Below, piece after piece: positions 1 to 11,951 of a DNA stretch of 64,000 bases (the stretch's first letter is position 1; every line of letters starts with the position of its first letter). The notes below the pieces were generated by a model. It made no database searches. It worked only from the letters and a program-made list of their open reading frames with translations, and was not told the DNA's origin. The DNA comes from Costus lasius (taxonomy: Eukaryota > Streptophyta > Magnoliopsida > Zingiberales > Costaceae). The stretch is taken from NCBI GenBank assembly GCA_027563935.2, contig CM050449.1:70894556-70958555 (forward strand). Direction: 5' to 3'. The translations under genes were made by a program, and so were the position numbers.

Positions 1-1137
1 TATTTGTGGGGTACCCTAAGGAAACTAAGGGTTACTACTTCTATAATCCCACTGATAACAAAGTATTTGTTGCTCGAAATGCTGCCTTTCTAGAGAAAGA
101 GTTTCTCATGAAAGAAGTTAGTGGGAGGAAGTTTGACTTGGACGAGGTCCAAGAGCAACCACAAAATGTAGAGATGGAACCTGAGCCACCTACACCAGTT
201 GACGGGCAACCTGAGGCTCAAACACAGGCCCCACGTAGGTTTGGGAGGATTCGTCGTGTATCTGAGAGGTATGGGTCGCTGCCGACCCAACACGACGGGA
301 TATTCATCATTAAGGATGAACCCAAGACTTATGATGAGGCGGTCAGTGGACCGGACTCCTACAGATGGCTTGACGCCATGAGATCCGAAATGGATTCCAT
401 GTCAGCTAACCAAGTCTGGGATTTGGTTGAGTTACCTGATGGGGTAAACCCCATAAGGTGTAAATGGGTCTTCAAGAAGAAGATAGACATGGATGGTAAC
501 ATGGTTACCTATAAAGGTAGACTAGTGGCTAAGGGATTCAAACAAGTCCACGAGGTGGACTATGATGAAACCTTTTCGCCAGTTGCTATGTTCAAATCCA
601 TTAGGATTCTGCTTGCTATAGCTGCATATCATGATTATGAGATATGGCAGATGGATGTAAAGACAGCTTTCCTTAGTGGGAAACTAACCGAGGATGTGTA
701 TATGACACAACCTGATGGCTTCATCCATCCTGCAGAGGCCAATAAGGTCTGCAGGCTAAAGAGATCTATCTATGGATTAAAGCAAGCATCTCGAAGTTGG
801 AATCTTCGATTTGATGAAGCTATGATAGATTATGGTTTTATCAAAAGCGAAGATGACGCCTGTGTATACAGAAAATTCAGTGGGAGCTTGGTGACTTTTC
901 TAGTCTTGTATGTCGATGACATACTACTCATCGGGAACGACATCCCTAGTCTTCAAGCTATGAAGACATGGTTTGGGAAGTGTTTTGAGATGAAGGACTT
1001 AGGGGAGGCCGCCAATATCCTAGGCGTGAGGATCTACAGGGATAGATCCAAGAGGCTCCTAGCCCTTAGACAAAGTACTTACATTGATAAGGTCCTTGAG
1101 AGGTTTAGCTTGGAGCAATCCAAGAAAGGGTACTTTC
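1..1137 (+). pseudogene. Element A pol, end of integrase and first half of reverse transcriptase
   Basis: This is the interrupted pol of a Ty1/copia element, read in the frame whose first full codon is at base 3. The first residues (FVGYPKETKG type) are the usual end of the copia integrase region. An acidic, proline-rich linker follows. The RT domain starts near 380 with the WDLV...KWVFKKK pattern and includes the VKTAFLSG block. The catalytic YVDD motif is at about 909-920. The reading stops making sense at 1138, where the LTR of element B begins; the last five bases, CTTTC, are the target duplication. No start codon exists here because the upstream part is outside the window. The gene is dead: it is split here and carries nonsense codons in its second part. 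Confidence 0.9.
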
Positions 1138-2833
1138 TGTTGGGGTATGCCCTTAAGGCTAATGTTTGAGGCCTTGGGAATGTATCAGTATCATGTAATA
1201 AACTCTTATGTTTATAAAGGCATGGTTGTTATTCAGTTTGTTACATTGTCTGCTGCAATAAGTGTACTTCTGAATAATGTCTCAAATGCTGTTCAGCTAG
1301 GCTGACATGCAGTTAAGTCCTTAGTCGAGATATCTTGGTGAACATGAGACAGCCTTGATATGATTGAGACTAATATGTGCTCTAATCTTATAGGATGCTT
1401 CGAGCATGGAATAAGATGTAGACTCATGAGTACATTGGATGTACTGGACATACCCTACTAGGATATTCAATTGCTTGTCACAATGTGAATAATCCTTGAA
1501 TGCGACAAGTGGCACATTTCCTCTGACTTGAGATCACTTGTGTTTTCTAAATGATGATTGTCATCGTTTTGAGGTTGTTCAATATCATTTGAAACATAAT
1601 GATTATAGACTATCTTGGATGGTGAGCTTGAATCAGGTTAGGGCACTAGTGATAGATAAAGGATTGCCGTCTCCTTAAGTGGAGTGTGATGTTCTAAAGG
1701 GCCCCCCTGGATGAGATGATTGAGAAAGTGTATGGCCATACCCAGATGACTATGTTCATCTGATCTAATCATGCTCATCATATTGGAGCTACAAGCTTGA
1801 CACGCTTGTCCAATAAGAACATCCAGTGGCAAAGGAAATATGCATGCCTTGTGAATTGGTTTCACACTTGTGCTGTGGTTTGGGTGTAGTCTTGGAAGAC
1901 TCTTTCCTTTATATCGGGAGACAGTGATGTGTTGCTAGATACCCCTCACTGATCGTGATGACGTAAGTTATCGTTACCGACATTTAAAGGAAACCCTTAG
2001 GGTCGCACAAATTGATGATATGGCTTACTTAAGTCAGATCGTGTGGACTGAATTATTTGGGTTCAGTTTAAAGGGATTTAATCTCTGGTTGTAAGTGAGA
2101 TCTGGTCTGATCATGTTTGATTGATTAGGGCTTGAGATCGGTAAGCTTTGATCGAGAGATTGGATGCTAGATCGGTGAGATCAGGAGCATCAAGAGATGA
2201 ACGGTTAGATCTGGAGCCTTAGGGTTTAATTAAGATCTAGACTGGATCGCTTGGCTTGGTTGGTTCTTGAACCGAACCAAATTGAACCGGCTCATTATAT
2301 GAGCGCATGGTTCAAAGGGAGATGGCGTGGTGATTCGTTCACTTGGCGTGAACGTGTGAGAGAATTGTGGTTTCTATTTTTAGAAACCATGATCTCCACT
2401 TGGAGATCTCTCATGTTCGAATAGGGATATCCTATTCTCGCTTGGCTCCCTATTGTGACTTCTCTCTCTCGACACTTTTGTGTGTGGCGGCGCTTGAAGC
2501 TACTGAGGAGGAGGATTCGGCCAAGAAGGATCAACATCTCCATCCCTTTCATTCGACAAGGACCCTTTGAAGGGCTTTGCTAGCACAAAGGCTTCAAAGG
2601 AGTGAGCGCATCGATCTTCTTATGTGCGTCAACTTTGGAGAAGGTTCATTTGCGCCTTTGCTTCCAAGGCACCATCAAACCGATGGCTATGGTATGAGTT
2701 CTTCTTCATCCATTCAATCATTTAAAAGTTAATTATATGACATATAAAGATCTCTTGAAACCCTAGCTTCCCATGCGAAATTATTGTTATGCGCCACCAT
2801 TAGGGTTTCCCCCCTTAGGTTAGGGGACTTTCA
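1138..2833 (+). repeat. 5' LTR of copia element B
   Basis: The 1696-bp LTR starts TGTTGGGGTATGCCC and ends GGGGACTTTCA, and is nearly identical to 10250-11946. Its U3 is shared with LTRs C, D, E and J. A TATA-like TTTATAT lies at 1908-1914. Just downstream is the sequence that in other copies forms the inverted repeat GATAAC...GTTATC; B has GATGACGTAAGTTATC. The 3' third differs between copies. Telobox-like TAGGGTTT/AAACCCTA octamers are at 2220-2227, 2758-2765 and 2801-2808. It would drive transcription of the whole element. Confidence 0.95.
1908..1914 (+). promoter_or_regulatory. Candidate TATA box of element B
   Basis: TTTATAT lies about 770 bp into the LTR in a context (CTTTCCTTTATATCGGGAG) conserved in all five copies of this family, while the sequence further downstream diverges. 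A U3 promoter is expected here. The exact transcription start is inference. Confidence 0.4.
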
Positions 2834-2835
2834 AT

Positions 2836-2847
2836 TGGTATCAGAGC
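2836..2847 (+). other. Primer-binding site of element B (initiator Met tRNA)
   Basis: TGGTATCAGAGC lies two bases after the LTR end. It matches the complement of the 3' end of plant initiator tRNA-Met, the usual primer of plant copia elements. It fixes the LTR end at 2833. Confidence 0.93.
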
Positions 2848-4648
2848 GCTGGTTTTATATGTTCATATGATTGCTTTGTGATCCATGTATGCTTAGATCT
2901 TCATAACATGCGTAAAATACATGATAAGTTTTCATATGCGAAAATACTTGTATTTGTTTGTTTTATGTTGGCGCATGTTGATTGGCGCATAGTTGTTTTC
3001 TTCAAAACTACTTCACATGTGCGCCTCTCATTAGATCTAAGGCCTTACTGTAAACCCTTAGACCGGTTATTAGGGTTGAAGTCATCATCTAGGTTAGATC
3101 CAAACAGTCTGATCAGACCATCTGACAGCCTAGATGGGTTGACCACATAGCACCTGTGCGCAAGCATGAGGTGGCTATAGGTCGACTGCAGACAGGCGTG
3201 TAGCGATGTCTGATTGAGACAACCTTGAACGCACATGAGTTAGGCCCGGGGTCACACCCGCTTGCCAGACCTCATTGTGGTCGTTCAGCCCTAGCGCATG
3301 CATAGTTGACCATTTGGTCGACTCAAGTCAGTTAGGACTTGGTGCATGTAAGGGCAGTGGATCTAACTAGAAATGATGAGTGGATCCCTAGTAATGGACC
3401 GTTGTAAGGTAGTAAGGGCATATAAGGAAAATAAAATTGATGCCAATGGGGTTTTTCAAAACTTTTATTTTCATGGTTGGATCGCATGTTGATTGATGCC
3501 ATATGTATGTTTATTTATTCTTATGTGGGCTGCCCATGTTAAATGTGTGCTGTGCTGGGGCCTGCGTGCCTGTATTAAAGTTGTAAATTAATAATTGTGA
3601 TCTGCGTATCACATTGTATTTAAATTTATAAAGTGTAATTGACCTGCGTGTCAATCTTGTCTAGATAGATTAATTTGTAAGTTAATCAGACAAGAGCACA
3701 GAGCACACTTGGCAGAGGCGCATGCAGCAGTGGCTAGACCAGGTGGGAGGTCCAGGGTTCGACTCTGGGACCAGGCGCATTTTCCCTGGTAGGCGCACCT
3801 GAGCTGCAGATGGCGCTTGGGCCTTGGGTTGGGCCAGATGAGCAGCAGAAGTCCCATGAAGAAAAGCAAGTGAAGACTTAAGTTAATTAAGGTCTTACTT
3901 AGGCTATGGGCTTTTACCACATAAGATCCATGCTTTCTTTTATTGTTTATATAAGTAGAACAGCATGATTAATTTATCTTCTGCTATCACCATAGGAATT
4001 GCATGATAGTGAAGAAGATAAAAGACCGTTAAAATCCAACGCCAAAATATCAAGCTCGTAAGCCTTCTGACGCGAAACCTCACTGTTCTGACTATCGTTG
4101 GAGCCGTGTTGTACCCACTCAGTGGGCACGTCCATCTATCTTCAGACGGTGCTGGATTACACCTGCGTGTTAAAGAGAAGGGATTTATCGCTTCTCGTTG
4201 CTCAGCATAGCACGTGGTGGTCCAGGGAGTAGGTCGGGTCAGCTTGACCATGTAGGCTACATATGTGGCGCATATGGTAGCGCATGGAGGCAGCCATCTG
4301 TGGGGTCAGAGACTGTGTTGTACCAACTCAGTTGGCACAGTCTGCTGGATTGCCCAGATGAAGGGGAATCGCACGGGTTGGCGATTGGCTGAGATAGCCT
4401 ACCAGAGATTAGTGCTTGTACTCTCTGTGCATCTTATCTCGCCTGAGCGGGACGCGGAGACCAAGTATGAAATCTGGATCCCATCTCACTAAAAGAGTTC
4501 TACTCTTTCGGGCTGTTTTTTTTGCTGGATTTTTCAGCCAGATAAAATAGTGAGAAAAGAATCTTTCTTAAGTCCTGGATTGATTCTCTACATTGATACT
4601 GACCTTGCTGTTCTTGCATTGTTGTAGATTCCTGCAGCAACGAACACC
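2848..4648 (+). other. Untranslated leader of element B
   Basis: About 1.8 kb lies between the primer site and the gag start, with no long open frame in the sense direction. It is homologous to the leader of D (23825-25684, reverse). It contains short GC-rich blocks around 4090-4440 with inverted repeats such as the paired ACTCAGTGGGCAC/ACTCAGTTGGCAC segments. Packaging and dimerisation signals are expected in such a leader, but I cannot place them. Confidence 0.7.
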
Positions 4649-7020
4649 ATGAGCTTCAATGTGCGATCCCTACTGGAAAGGGAGAAGTTTGCTGGGCCAA
4701 ACTTCTCAGACTGGTTCGGACACCTTAAGATCGTTCTTAAGGCAGAGAGGAAACTGTATGTCCTCGAGACGGCTATACCGCCTCAACCCGCTCCGAACGC
4801 CGCAAGGGCGGTTCGGGAAGCTTATGAAAAGCATGTCAATGATAGCATTGATGTCGCTTGCCTGATGCTAGCGTCTATGACGCCACCGCTGCAGCGTCAG
4901 CATGAGGATATGTCGGCTATAGAGATTATAGCGAACCTCAAGATGCTGTATGCTGCACAGGCGAGGACTGAACGCTATAATCTGACCAAGCTTTTCTTTC
5001 AGAGCAAACTGGCTGAAGGGAGCCCAGTGGGAGCTCACGTGCTCAAGATGATTGGGCACAAGGAGGCTCTAGAGAAACTGGGGCATACCATCAATCAGGA
5101 GCTTGCTGTAGACATTATTCTGCAGTCTCTCCCGCCCTCTTTCGATGCGTTCATTATTAACTTTAATATGAACAAAATCGATTGTACTCCGGCAGAGCTG
5201 CTAAATATGCTCTTGACTACTGAGGAAACTCTGAAGGGAAAGCCTTCGACCTCTGTCTTAATGGTTCCTTTTAGGAACAAGAAGAAGGGGAAGAAGGGCA
5301 AGGCCCCTGTCAAGAGTTACAGCAAGGCTCTGAAGCAAAAAGTTAAGCGGTCGAAGGAATACAGATGTTTCCACTGTGGCCAGCTGGGTCACTGGAAAAA
5401 GGACTGTAAAGCGCTCCAAGGAGACAAGAGGGGAAGCATCGCTTCTGGCTCAGGTATTTACGTGACGGAAGTCATGGTTTCATCTTCTTCTATATCATGG
5501 GTGTTGGACACTGCATGTGGAGTTCACATTTGTTCAAATGTACAGGAACTCAAGAGAAGAAGACAGGTGGGACAGCATGAGGTGGACCTACGAGTTGGAA
5601 ACGGGGCACGGGTTGCTGCTGTTGCTGTAGGAGACTATTTCATCTCTTTACTATCTGGACTTGTATTAGAACTAAACAGTTGTTACTTTGTTCCCAGCAT
5701 TACTAAGAATATTATCTCTATTCCTGCTCTTGTCAGGAAAGGGTTTTCCTTTGAATGCAATATTTCAAAGTGTATTCTTACTTTTGATAATATTGTTTAT
5801 GCTACTGGTTCAATTAACAATGGGTTATTCATGTTGGACATGGAATGTTCTATACAAAATATTGATATTAAGAAAGCCAAGTATGCTGATGACAGCACCT
5901 TGCTATGGCATAGTCGTTTAGGCCATATTAACGAGAAACGCATTAAGCGGTTGCATGATAATGGACTGCTGGGATCATTCTCCTATGAGGGGATTGATAC
6001 ATGCAAAGCTTGTTTAATGGGTAAAATGACGAAGTCACTTTTTTCTAATAAAGGCCAAAGGGCTTCAGGTTTACTTGACCTTATACACACTGATGTGTGT
6101 GGGCCGTTTAGTAAACATGCCAGAGGTGGCTATCAATACTTCATCACCTTCACTGATGATTTCAGTAGGTACGGTTATGTCTATCTGATGAGACATAAGA
6201 GTGAATCTTTTGACAACTTCAAAGAATTCAAGAATGAAGTACAGAATCAGCTGGGCCGAAATATCAAGGCACTTCGTTCTGATCGAGGTGGAGAATACTT
6301 GAGTCATGCGTTTACTGACTATCTGAAGGAGTGTGGGATTATCTCACAGCTCACTCCGCCAGGAACACCGCAATGGAATGGTGTGTCCGAGAGGAGAAAT
6401 AGAACGTTACTTGATATGGTTCGTTCTATGATGAGTCAGGATACTCTACCTTACTCCTTTTGGGGATTTGCACTGGAGACAGCTGCAAAGGTACTAAACC
6501 GAGTGCCATCCAAGGCAGTTTCAAAGACGCCATATGAGTTATGGTATGGGAAACAGCCGAGCTTAACATTTATCAGGATCTGGGGCTGCGAGGCTTATGT
6601 CAAAAAGCTCGCCTCTGGGAAACTAGAGAGCAGATCTGAGAAATGTATCTTTGTCGGTTACCCTAAGGAAACTAAGGGTTATTATTTCTACGATCCCAAA
6701 GAGAACAAGGTATTTGTTGCTTGGACGGCCATATTTCTTGAGAAGGAGTTTCTTCTGCAAGAGGCCAGTGGGAGAGAAATAAAGCTGGATGAGAATCCAG
6801 AGGAAGGACAAAGTAGTCAAGCACAGTTGGATGAGCCTGAGCCAGTAGAACAGGTTATTGAACAACCTGAGGCTCAGATATCACGGGAACCGCGAAGATC
6901 GGGAAGGATCCGTCGACAGCCTGAGCGCTATGACGGAGTCTACATCATTGATCATGATGAACCCCTCACTTATGCGGATGCGGTCAGTGGACCGGAGTCA
7001 GCGAGATGGCTTGAAGCTAT
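4649..7020 (+). pseudogene. Element B gag-pol, first part (gag, protease, integrase)
   Basis: This is a BARE/Angela-type copia polyprotein. The start ATG at 4649 matches the start of the intact copy in D. Visible domains are gag (about residues 1-235), a CCHC zinc knuckle CFHCGQLGHWKKDC, protease with the LDTA active-site motif, integrase HHCC finger (HSRLGH...CKAC), and the integrase D,D,E core (TDVCGPF, SDRGGEY, SERRNR). An acidic linker to RT follows. The frame is open up to the insertion of solo LTR C, whose duplication GCTAT is at 7016-7020; the apparent stop just after is in the LTR. The rest continues at 8717 in the same frame. Translation of the full polyprotein is blocked by the insert, so I call it a pseudogene although no other lesion is visible. 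Confidence 0.93.
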
Positions 7021-8711
7021 TGTTGGGGTATGCCCTTAAGGCTAATGTTTGAGGCCTTGGGATTGTAAAAGTATCATGTAATAAACTCTTGTGTTTATAA
7101 AGGCAATGGTTATTATTCAGGTTGTTACATCATCTGCTGCAATGTGTGTTCTTCTGAATAATGTCTCAATGCTGTTCAGCTAGGCTGACATGCATATGTC
7201 CTTAGTCGAGATATCTTGGTGAACATGAGACAGCCTTGATATGATTGAGACTAATATGCGTTCTAATCTTATAGGATGCTTCGAGCATGGAATAAGATGT
7301 AGACTCATGGGTACATTGGATGTACTGGACAGACCCTACTAGGATATTCAATTGTTTGTCACAATGTGAATAATCCTTGTTTGCAACAAGTGGCACATGT
7401 TCTCTGACTTGAGATCACTTGTGTTTCTAAATGATGATTGTCATTGTTTTGAGGTAGTTCAATATCATTTGAGACATAATGGTTATAGACTATCTTGGAT
7501 AATGATCATGAGTCAGGTTAGGGCACTAGTGATAGATAAAGGATTGCCGTCTCCTTATTTGGAGAGTGATGTTCTGAAGGGGCCCCCTTAAATGAGATGA
7601 TTGAGAATAGTGTATGGCCATACCCAGGTGACTATGTTCATCTGATCTAATCATGCTCATCATATTGGAGTTACAGGCTTGACACGCTTGTCCAATAAGA
7701 ACATCCAGTGGCAAAGGAAATATGTATGCCTTGTGAATGGATTCACACTTGTGCTGTGGTTTGGGAGTAGTCTTGGAAGACTCTTTCCTTTATATCGAGA
7801 GACAGTGATGTGTTGCTAGATACCCCTCACTGATCGTGATAACGAAAGTTATCGTTACCGACATTTAAAGGAAACCCTTAGGGTCGCACAATTTGATGAT
7901 ATGGCTTACTTAAGTCAGATCGTGTGGACTGAATTCTTTGGGTTCAGTTTAAAGGGATTTAATCTCTGATTGTGAGTGAGATCTGTTCTGATCATGTTTG
8001 ATTGATTAGGGCTTAAGATCGGTAAGCTTCGATCGAGAGATATGATGCTAGATCGGTGAGATCAAGAGCATCAGGAGATGAACGGTTAGATCTGGAACCT
8101 TAGGGTTTGATATGGTCTAGACCAAGTGGCTTGGCTCAATTTGGGTTTTGAACCAAATCTAATTGAACCGGTTCACTATGTGAACGCATGGTTCAATGAG
8201 AGGTTCAATGCATAAGCGTTTTTGGGTTGGCATGAGCGCATGGCTTGATGATCTTCCATTTATGGAAAGTCATCAAGGCCGATTTCACTTCAACGCCAAA
8301 ACGCATATGCGTTGCTCTCTTCACTTCAACGCCTTGAACTTTCGTTTGGAGGAGGTTGACGAGAAGGAGAGGTTTTGCAAAGAGGAGCTCTCGGCCAAAG
8401 AGAATTAGATCATCCCTTCCATACGACAAGTGCTTTGAAGAACCTTGCTAGCACAAGGATCTCAAAGAGTAGCCGTTGATCATCTTGTGTGTGACGACAA
8501 GGAGGAGACCTCTTTTGTTCTCTTGATTCCAAGACACCTCTCACACAATGGCTATGGTATGATCTTTCATTCATACTTGCAAGTTTTCGACAAGTTGATC
8601 ATATGATTCTTCTAATGATCCATGGAAACCCTAGCTTCCGCTATGAAAATCTTGATATGCGCCCCTTTAGGGTTTCACCCCCTTGCGCTCCCCCTCAAAG
8701 GGGACCCTACA
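7021..8711 (+). mobile_element. Solo LTR C (copia, same family as B and D)
   Basis: A single 1691-bp LTR starts TGTTGGGGTATG and ends GGGACCCTACA. GCTAT directly flanks it on both sides (7016-7020 and 8712-8716), so it came from a full insertion later reduced by LTR-LTR recombination. The first 1.1 kb is close to the LTR of B; the last third is a different subtype and ends with a CCCCCTCAAAGGGG block. It carries the inverted repeat GATAACGAAAGTTATC at 7838-7853. No internal sequence or primer site remains. Confidence 0.95.
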
Positions 8712-8716
8712 GCTAT

Positions 8717-10229
8717 GCGCGCCGAGATGGACTCCATGTCAGATAACCAAGTCTGGGATTTGGTTGATCCGCCTCCGGGAGTTATCCCTATAGGCTGCAA
8801 ATGGATCTTCAAGAAGAAGATTGACATGGATGGTAACGTGGTTACCTATAAAGGCAGGCTAGTTGCGAAAGGTTTCAAACAAATCTACGGGATAGATTAT
8901 GATGAAATTTTCTCACCTGTAGCCATGTTTAAGTCTATTCGGATTCTTTTCGCGATAGCAGCATATTACGATTATGAGATCTGGCAGATGGATGTGAAAA
9001 CGGCTTTCCTTAATGGAAATCTGGATGAGGATGTGTATATGACACAACCAGAAGGTTTCACTAATCCATCAGATCGTCATAAAATATGCAAGTTAAAGAA
9101 GTCTATTTATGGACTTAAGCAAGCATCAAGAAGCTGGAATATTCGTTTTGATGAATCAGTCACTGAATTTGGTTTCATCAAGAACGAAGATGACCCGTGT
9201 GTATATAAGAGGTTTAGTGGGAGCGTGATTACTTTCCTAGTCCTCTACGTCGATGATATCTTGATCATTGGAAATGACATTCCTGAAATGCATGCCGTAA
9301 AGGCATGGCTAAGGAAATGTTTCCAGATGAAAGATCTTGGAGAAGCAGCCTATGTATTAGGTGTGAAGATCTACAGGGATAGATCTAAGAGGCTTCTCGG
9401 GCTGTGCCAGAGTACTTACATCGATAAAGTCCTTAAGAGATTTCATTTAGAGAATTCTAAAAGAGGATATCTTCCAGTCAGACATGGTCTGAATCTTTCG
9501 AAGAGTCAGTGTCCAGAAACACAGACTGAGAAAGATGAAATGGACAATACGCCTTATGCTTCGGCTATTGGGTCCATAATGTATGCGATGTTGTGTACTC
9601 GCCCAGACGTCGCTTACGGGTTAAGCGTGACCAGTCGGTTCCAAGGTAATCCAGGTATGGCGCACTGGATTGCAGTCAAGAACATTTTAAAATATCTGCG
9701 GAGGACCAAAGATATGTTCTTGATATATGGTGGTCAGGAAGAACTCAGAATTGAAGGATATACTGACGCTTCGTTCCAGTCTGACCAGGATGATTTTCGA
9801 TCGCAATCAGGCTATATTTTTAGCTTGAATGGAGGAGCGGTGGTGTGGAAGAGTTTCAAACAGTCAACTGTTGCTGATTCCACAACAGAAGCCGAGTATG
9901 TTGCAGCCTCAGAAGCATCCAAGGAGGCAGTGTGGATTCGTAAGTTCGTGAGAGAACTTGGTGTTGTTCCTTCGAGTGCAGATCCTTTGGTTATCTTTTG
10001 TGATAACACTGGAGCAATCGCACAAGCAAAGGAACCACGGTCGCACCAAAAATCCAAGCACATACAGAGACGGTTTCATTTGATCAGGGAGATCATAGAT
10101 CGTGGCGAGATCAAAGTCTGCAAGGTTCATACAGATGACAATCTGGCAGACCCGCTTACTAAGCCTCTGGCGCAGCAGAAGCATGAGAAGCACTGTAATA
10201 ATATGGGTTTGAGATTTCTCAACCATTAG
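8717..10229 (+). pseudogene. Element B gag-pol, second part (reverse transcriptase and RNase H)
   Basis: This continues the B polyprotein after solo LTR C. It opens with the RT start pattern (EMDSMSDNQVWDL) and holds VKTAFLNG and the catalytic motif YVDDILIIGND near 9247-9280. The RNase H domain includes DASFQSD, the TTEAEYVAASEA motif and the conserved tail after HIQRRFHLIREII. The stop codon is at 10227-10229, 20 bp before the 3' LTR. No frameshift or nonsense codon is seen. The open frame upstream from 8622 is LTR sequence and is not part of the gene. Confidence 0.93.
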
Positions 10230-10238
10230 ATTAAGTGC

Positions 10239-10249
10239 AAGTGGGAGAT
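10239..10249 (+). other. Polypurine tract of element B
   Basis: AAGTGGGAGAT lies directly before the 3' LTR. It is the plus-strand primer site typical of BARE/Angela-type copia elements and is also found in D (19920-19930, reverse). Confidence 0.85.
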
Positions 10250-11946
10250 TGTTGGGGTATGCCCTTAAGGCTAATGTTTGAGGCCTTGGGAATGTATCAG
10301 TATCATGTAATAAACTCTTATGTTTATAAAGGCATGGTTGTTATTCAGTTTGTTACATTGTCTGCTGCAATAAGTGTACTTCTGAATAATGTCTCAAATG
10401 CTGTTCAGCTAGGCTGACATGCAGTTAAGTCCTTAGTCGAGATATCTTGGTGAACATGAGACAGCCTTGATATGATTGAGACTAATATGTGCTCTAATCT
10501 TATAGGATGCTTCGAGCATGGAATAAGATGTAGACTCATGAGTACATTGGATGTACTGGACAGACCCTACTAGGATATTCAATTGCTTGTCACAATGTGA
10601 ATAATCCTTGAATGCGACAAGTGGCACATTTCCTCTGACTTGAGATCACTTGTGTTTTCTAAATGATGATTGTCATCGTTTTGAGGTAGTTCAATATCAT
10701 TTGAAACATAATGATTATAGACTATCTTGGATGGTGAGCTTGAATCAGGTTAGGGCACTAGTGATAGATAAAGGATTGCCATCTCCTTAAGTGGAGTGTG
10801 ATGTTCTAAAGGGCCCCCCCTGGATGAGATGATTGAGAAAGTGTATGGCCATACCCAGATGACTATGTTCATCTGATCTAATCATGCTCATCATATTGGA
10901 GCTACAAGCTTGACACGCTTGTCCAATAAGAACATCCAGTGGCAAAGGAAATATGCATGCCTTGTGAATTGGTTTCACACTTGTGCTGTGGTTTGGGTGT
11001 AGTCTTGGAAGACTCTTTCCTTTATATCGGGAGACAGTGATGTGTTGCTAGATACCCCTCACTGATCGTGATGACGTAAGTTATCGTTACCGACATTTAA
11101 AGGAAACCCTTAGGGTCGCACAAATTGATGATATGGCTTACTTAAGTCAGATCGTGTGGACTGAATTATTTGGGTTCAGTTTAAAGGGATTTAATCTCTG
11201 GTTGTAAGTGAGATCTGGTCTGATCATGTTTGATTGATTAGGGCTTGAGATCGGTAAGCTTTGATCGAGAGATTGGATGCTAGATCGGTGAGATCAGGAG
11301 CATCAAGAGATGAACGGTTAGATCTGGAGCCTTAGGGTTTAATTAAGATCTAGACTGGATCGCTTGGCTTGGTTGGTTCTTGAACCGAACCAAATTGAAC
11401 CGGCTCATTATATGAGCGCATGGTTCAAAGGGAGATGGCGTGGTGATTCGTTCACTTGGCGTGAACGTGTGAGCGAATTGTGGTTTCTATTTTTAGAAAC
11501 CATGATCTCCACTTGGAGATCTCTCATGTTCGAATAGGGATATCCTATTCTCGCTTGGCTCCCTATCGTGACTTCTCTCTCTCGACACTTTTGTGTGTGG
11601 CGGCGCTTAAAGCTACTGAGGAGGAGGATTCGGCCAAGAAGGATCAACATCTCCATCCCTTTCATTCGACAAGGACCCTTTGAAGGGCTTTGCTAGCACA
11701 AAGGCTTCAAAGGAGTGAGCGCATCGATCTTCTTGTGTGCGTCAACTTTGGAGAAGGTTCATTTGCGCCTTTGCTTCCAAGGCACCATCAAACCGATGGC
11801 TATGGTATGAGTTCTTCTTCATCCATTCAATCATTTAAAAGTTAATTATATGACATATAAAGATCTCTTGAAACCCTAGCTTCCCATGCGAAATTATTGT
11901 TATGCGCCACCATTAGGGTTTCCCCCCTTAGGTTAGGAGACTTTCA
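10250..11946 (+). repeat. 3' LTR of copia element B
   Basis: This 1697-bp partner of 1138-2833 ends GGAGACTTTCA. By eye it has eight substitutions and a one-base indel in a C run near 10810 relative to the 5' LTR. The following CTTTC (11947-11951) is the target duplication. Confidence 0.95.
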
Positions 11947-11951
11947 CTTTC

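Larger units (their letters stand above)
1138..11946 (+). mobile_element. Copia element B, full length with a solo LTR inside
   Basis: This is a complete Ty1/copia element: 5' LTR 1138-2833, primer site 2836-2847, leader, gag-pol 4649-10229, purine tract 10239-10249 and 3' LTR 10250-11946. The target duplication CTTTC lies at 1133-1137 and 11947-11951, which proves a single insertion into element A's RT. The two LTRs differ by eight substitutions and one single-base indel by my reading, about 0.5%, so it is young. Its gag-pol is broken only by solo LTR C (7021-8711); both halves are open in the same frame. Gag-pol length without that insert equals that of element D, and the two are the same family. 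Confidence 0.95.

Noticed and set aside
1321..1515. 64-codon open frame antisense in the copia LTR, present in most copies (also 7202-7396, 10433-10627, 19541-19735, 61340-61534)
   Set aside because: It recurs only because the LTR is repeated; the 5' LTR of the youngest element, D, has a stop in it at 27098. There is no start context or motif.
8622..8716. N-terminal extension of the RT frame into solo LTR C
   Set aside because: These codons are LTR sequence that happens to be open. The true gene resumes after the duplication at 8717.
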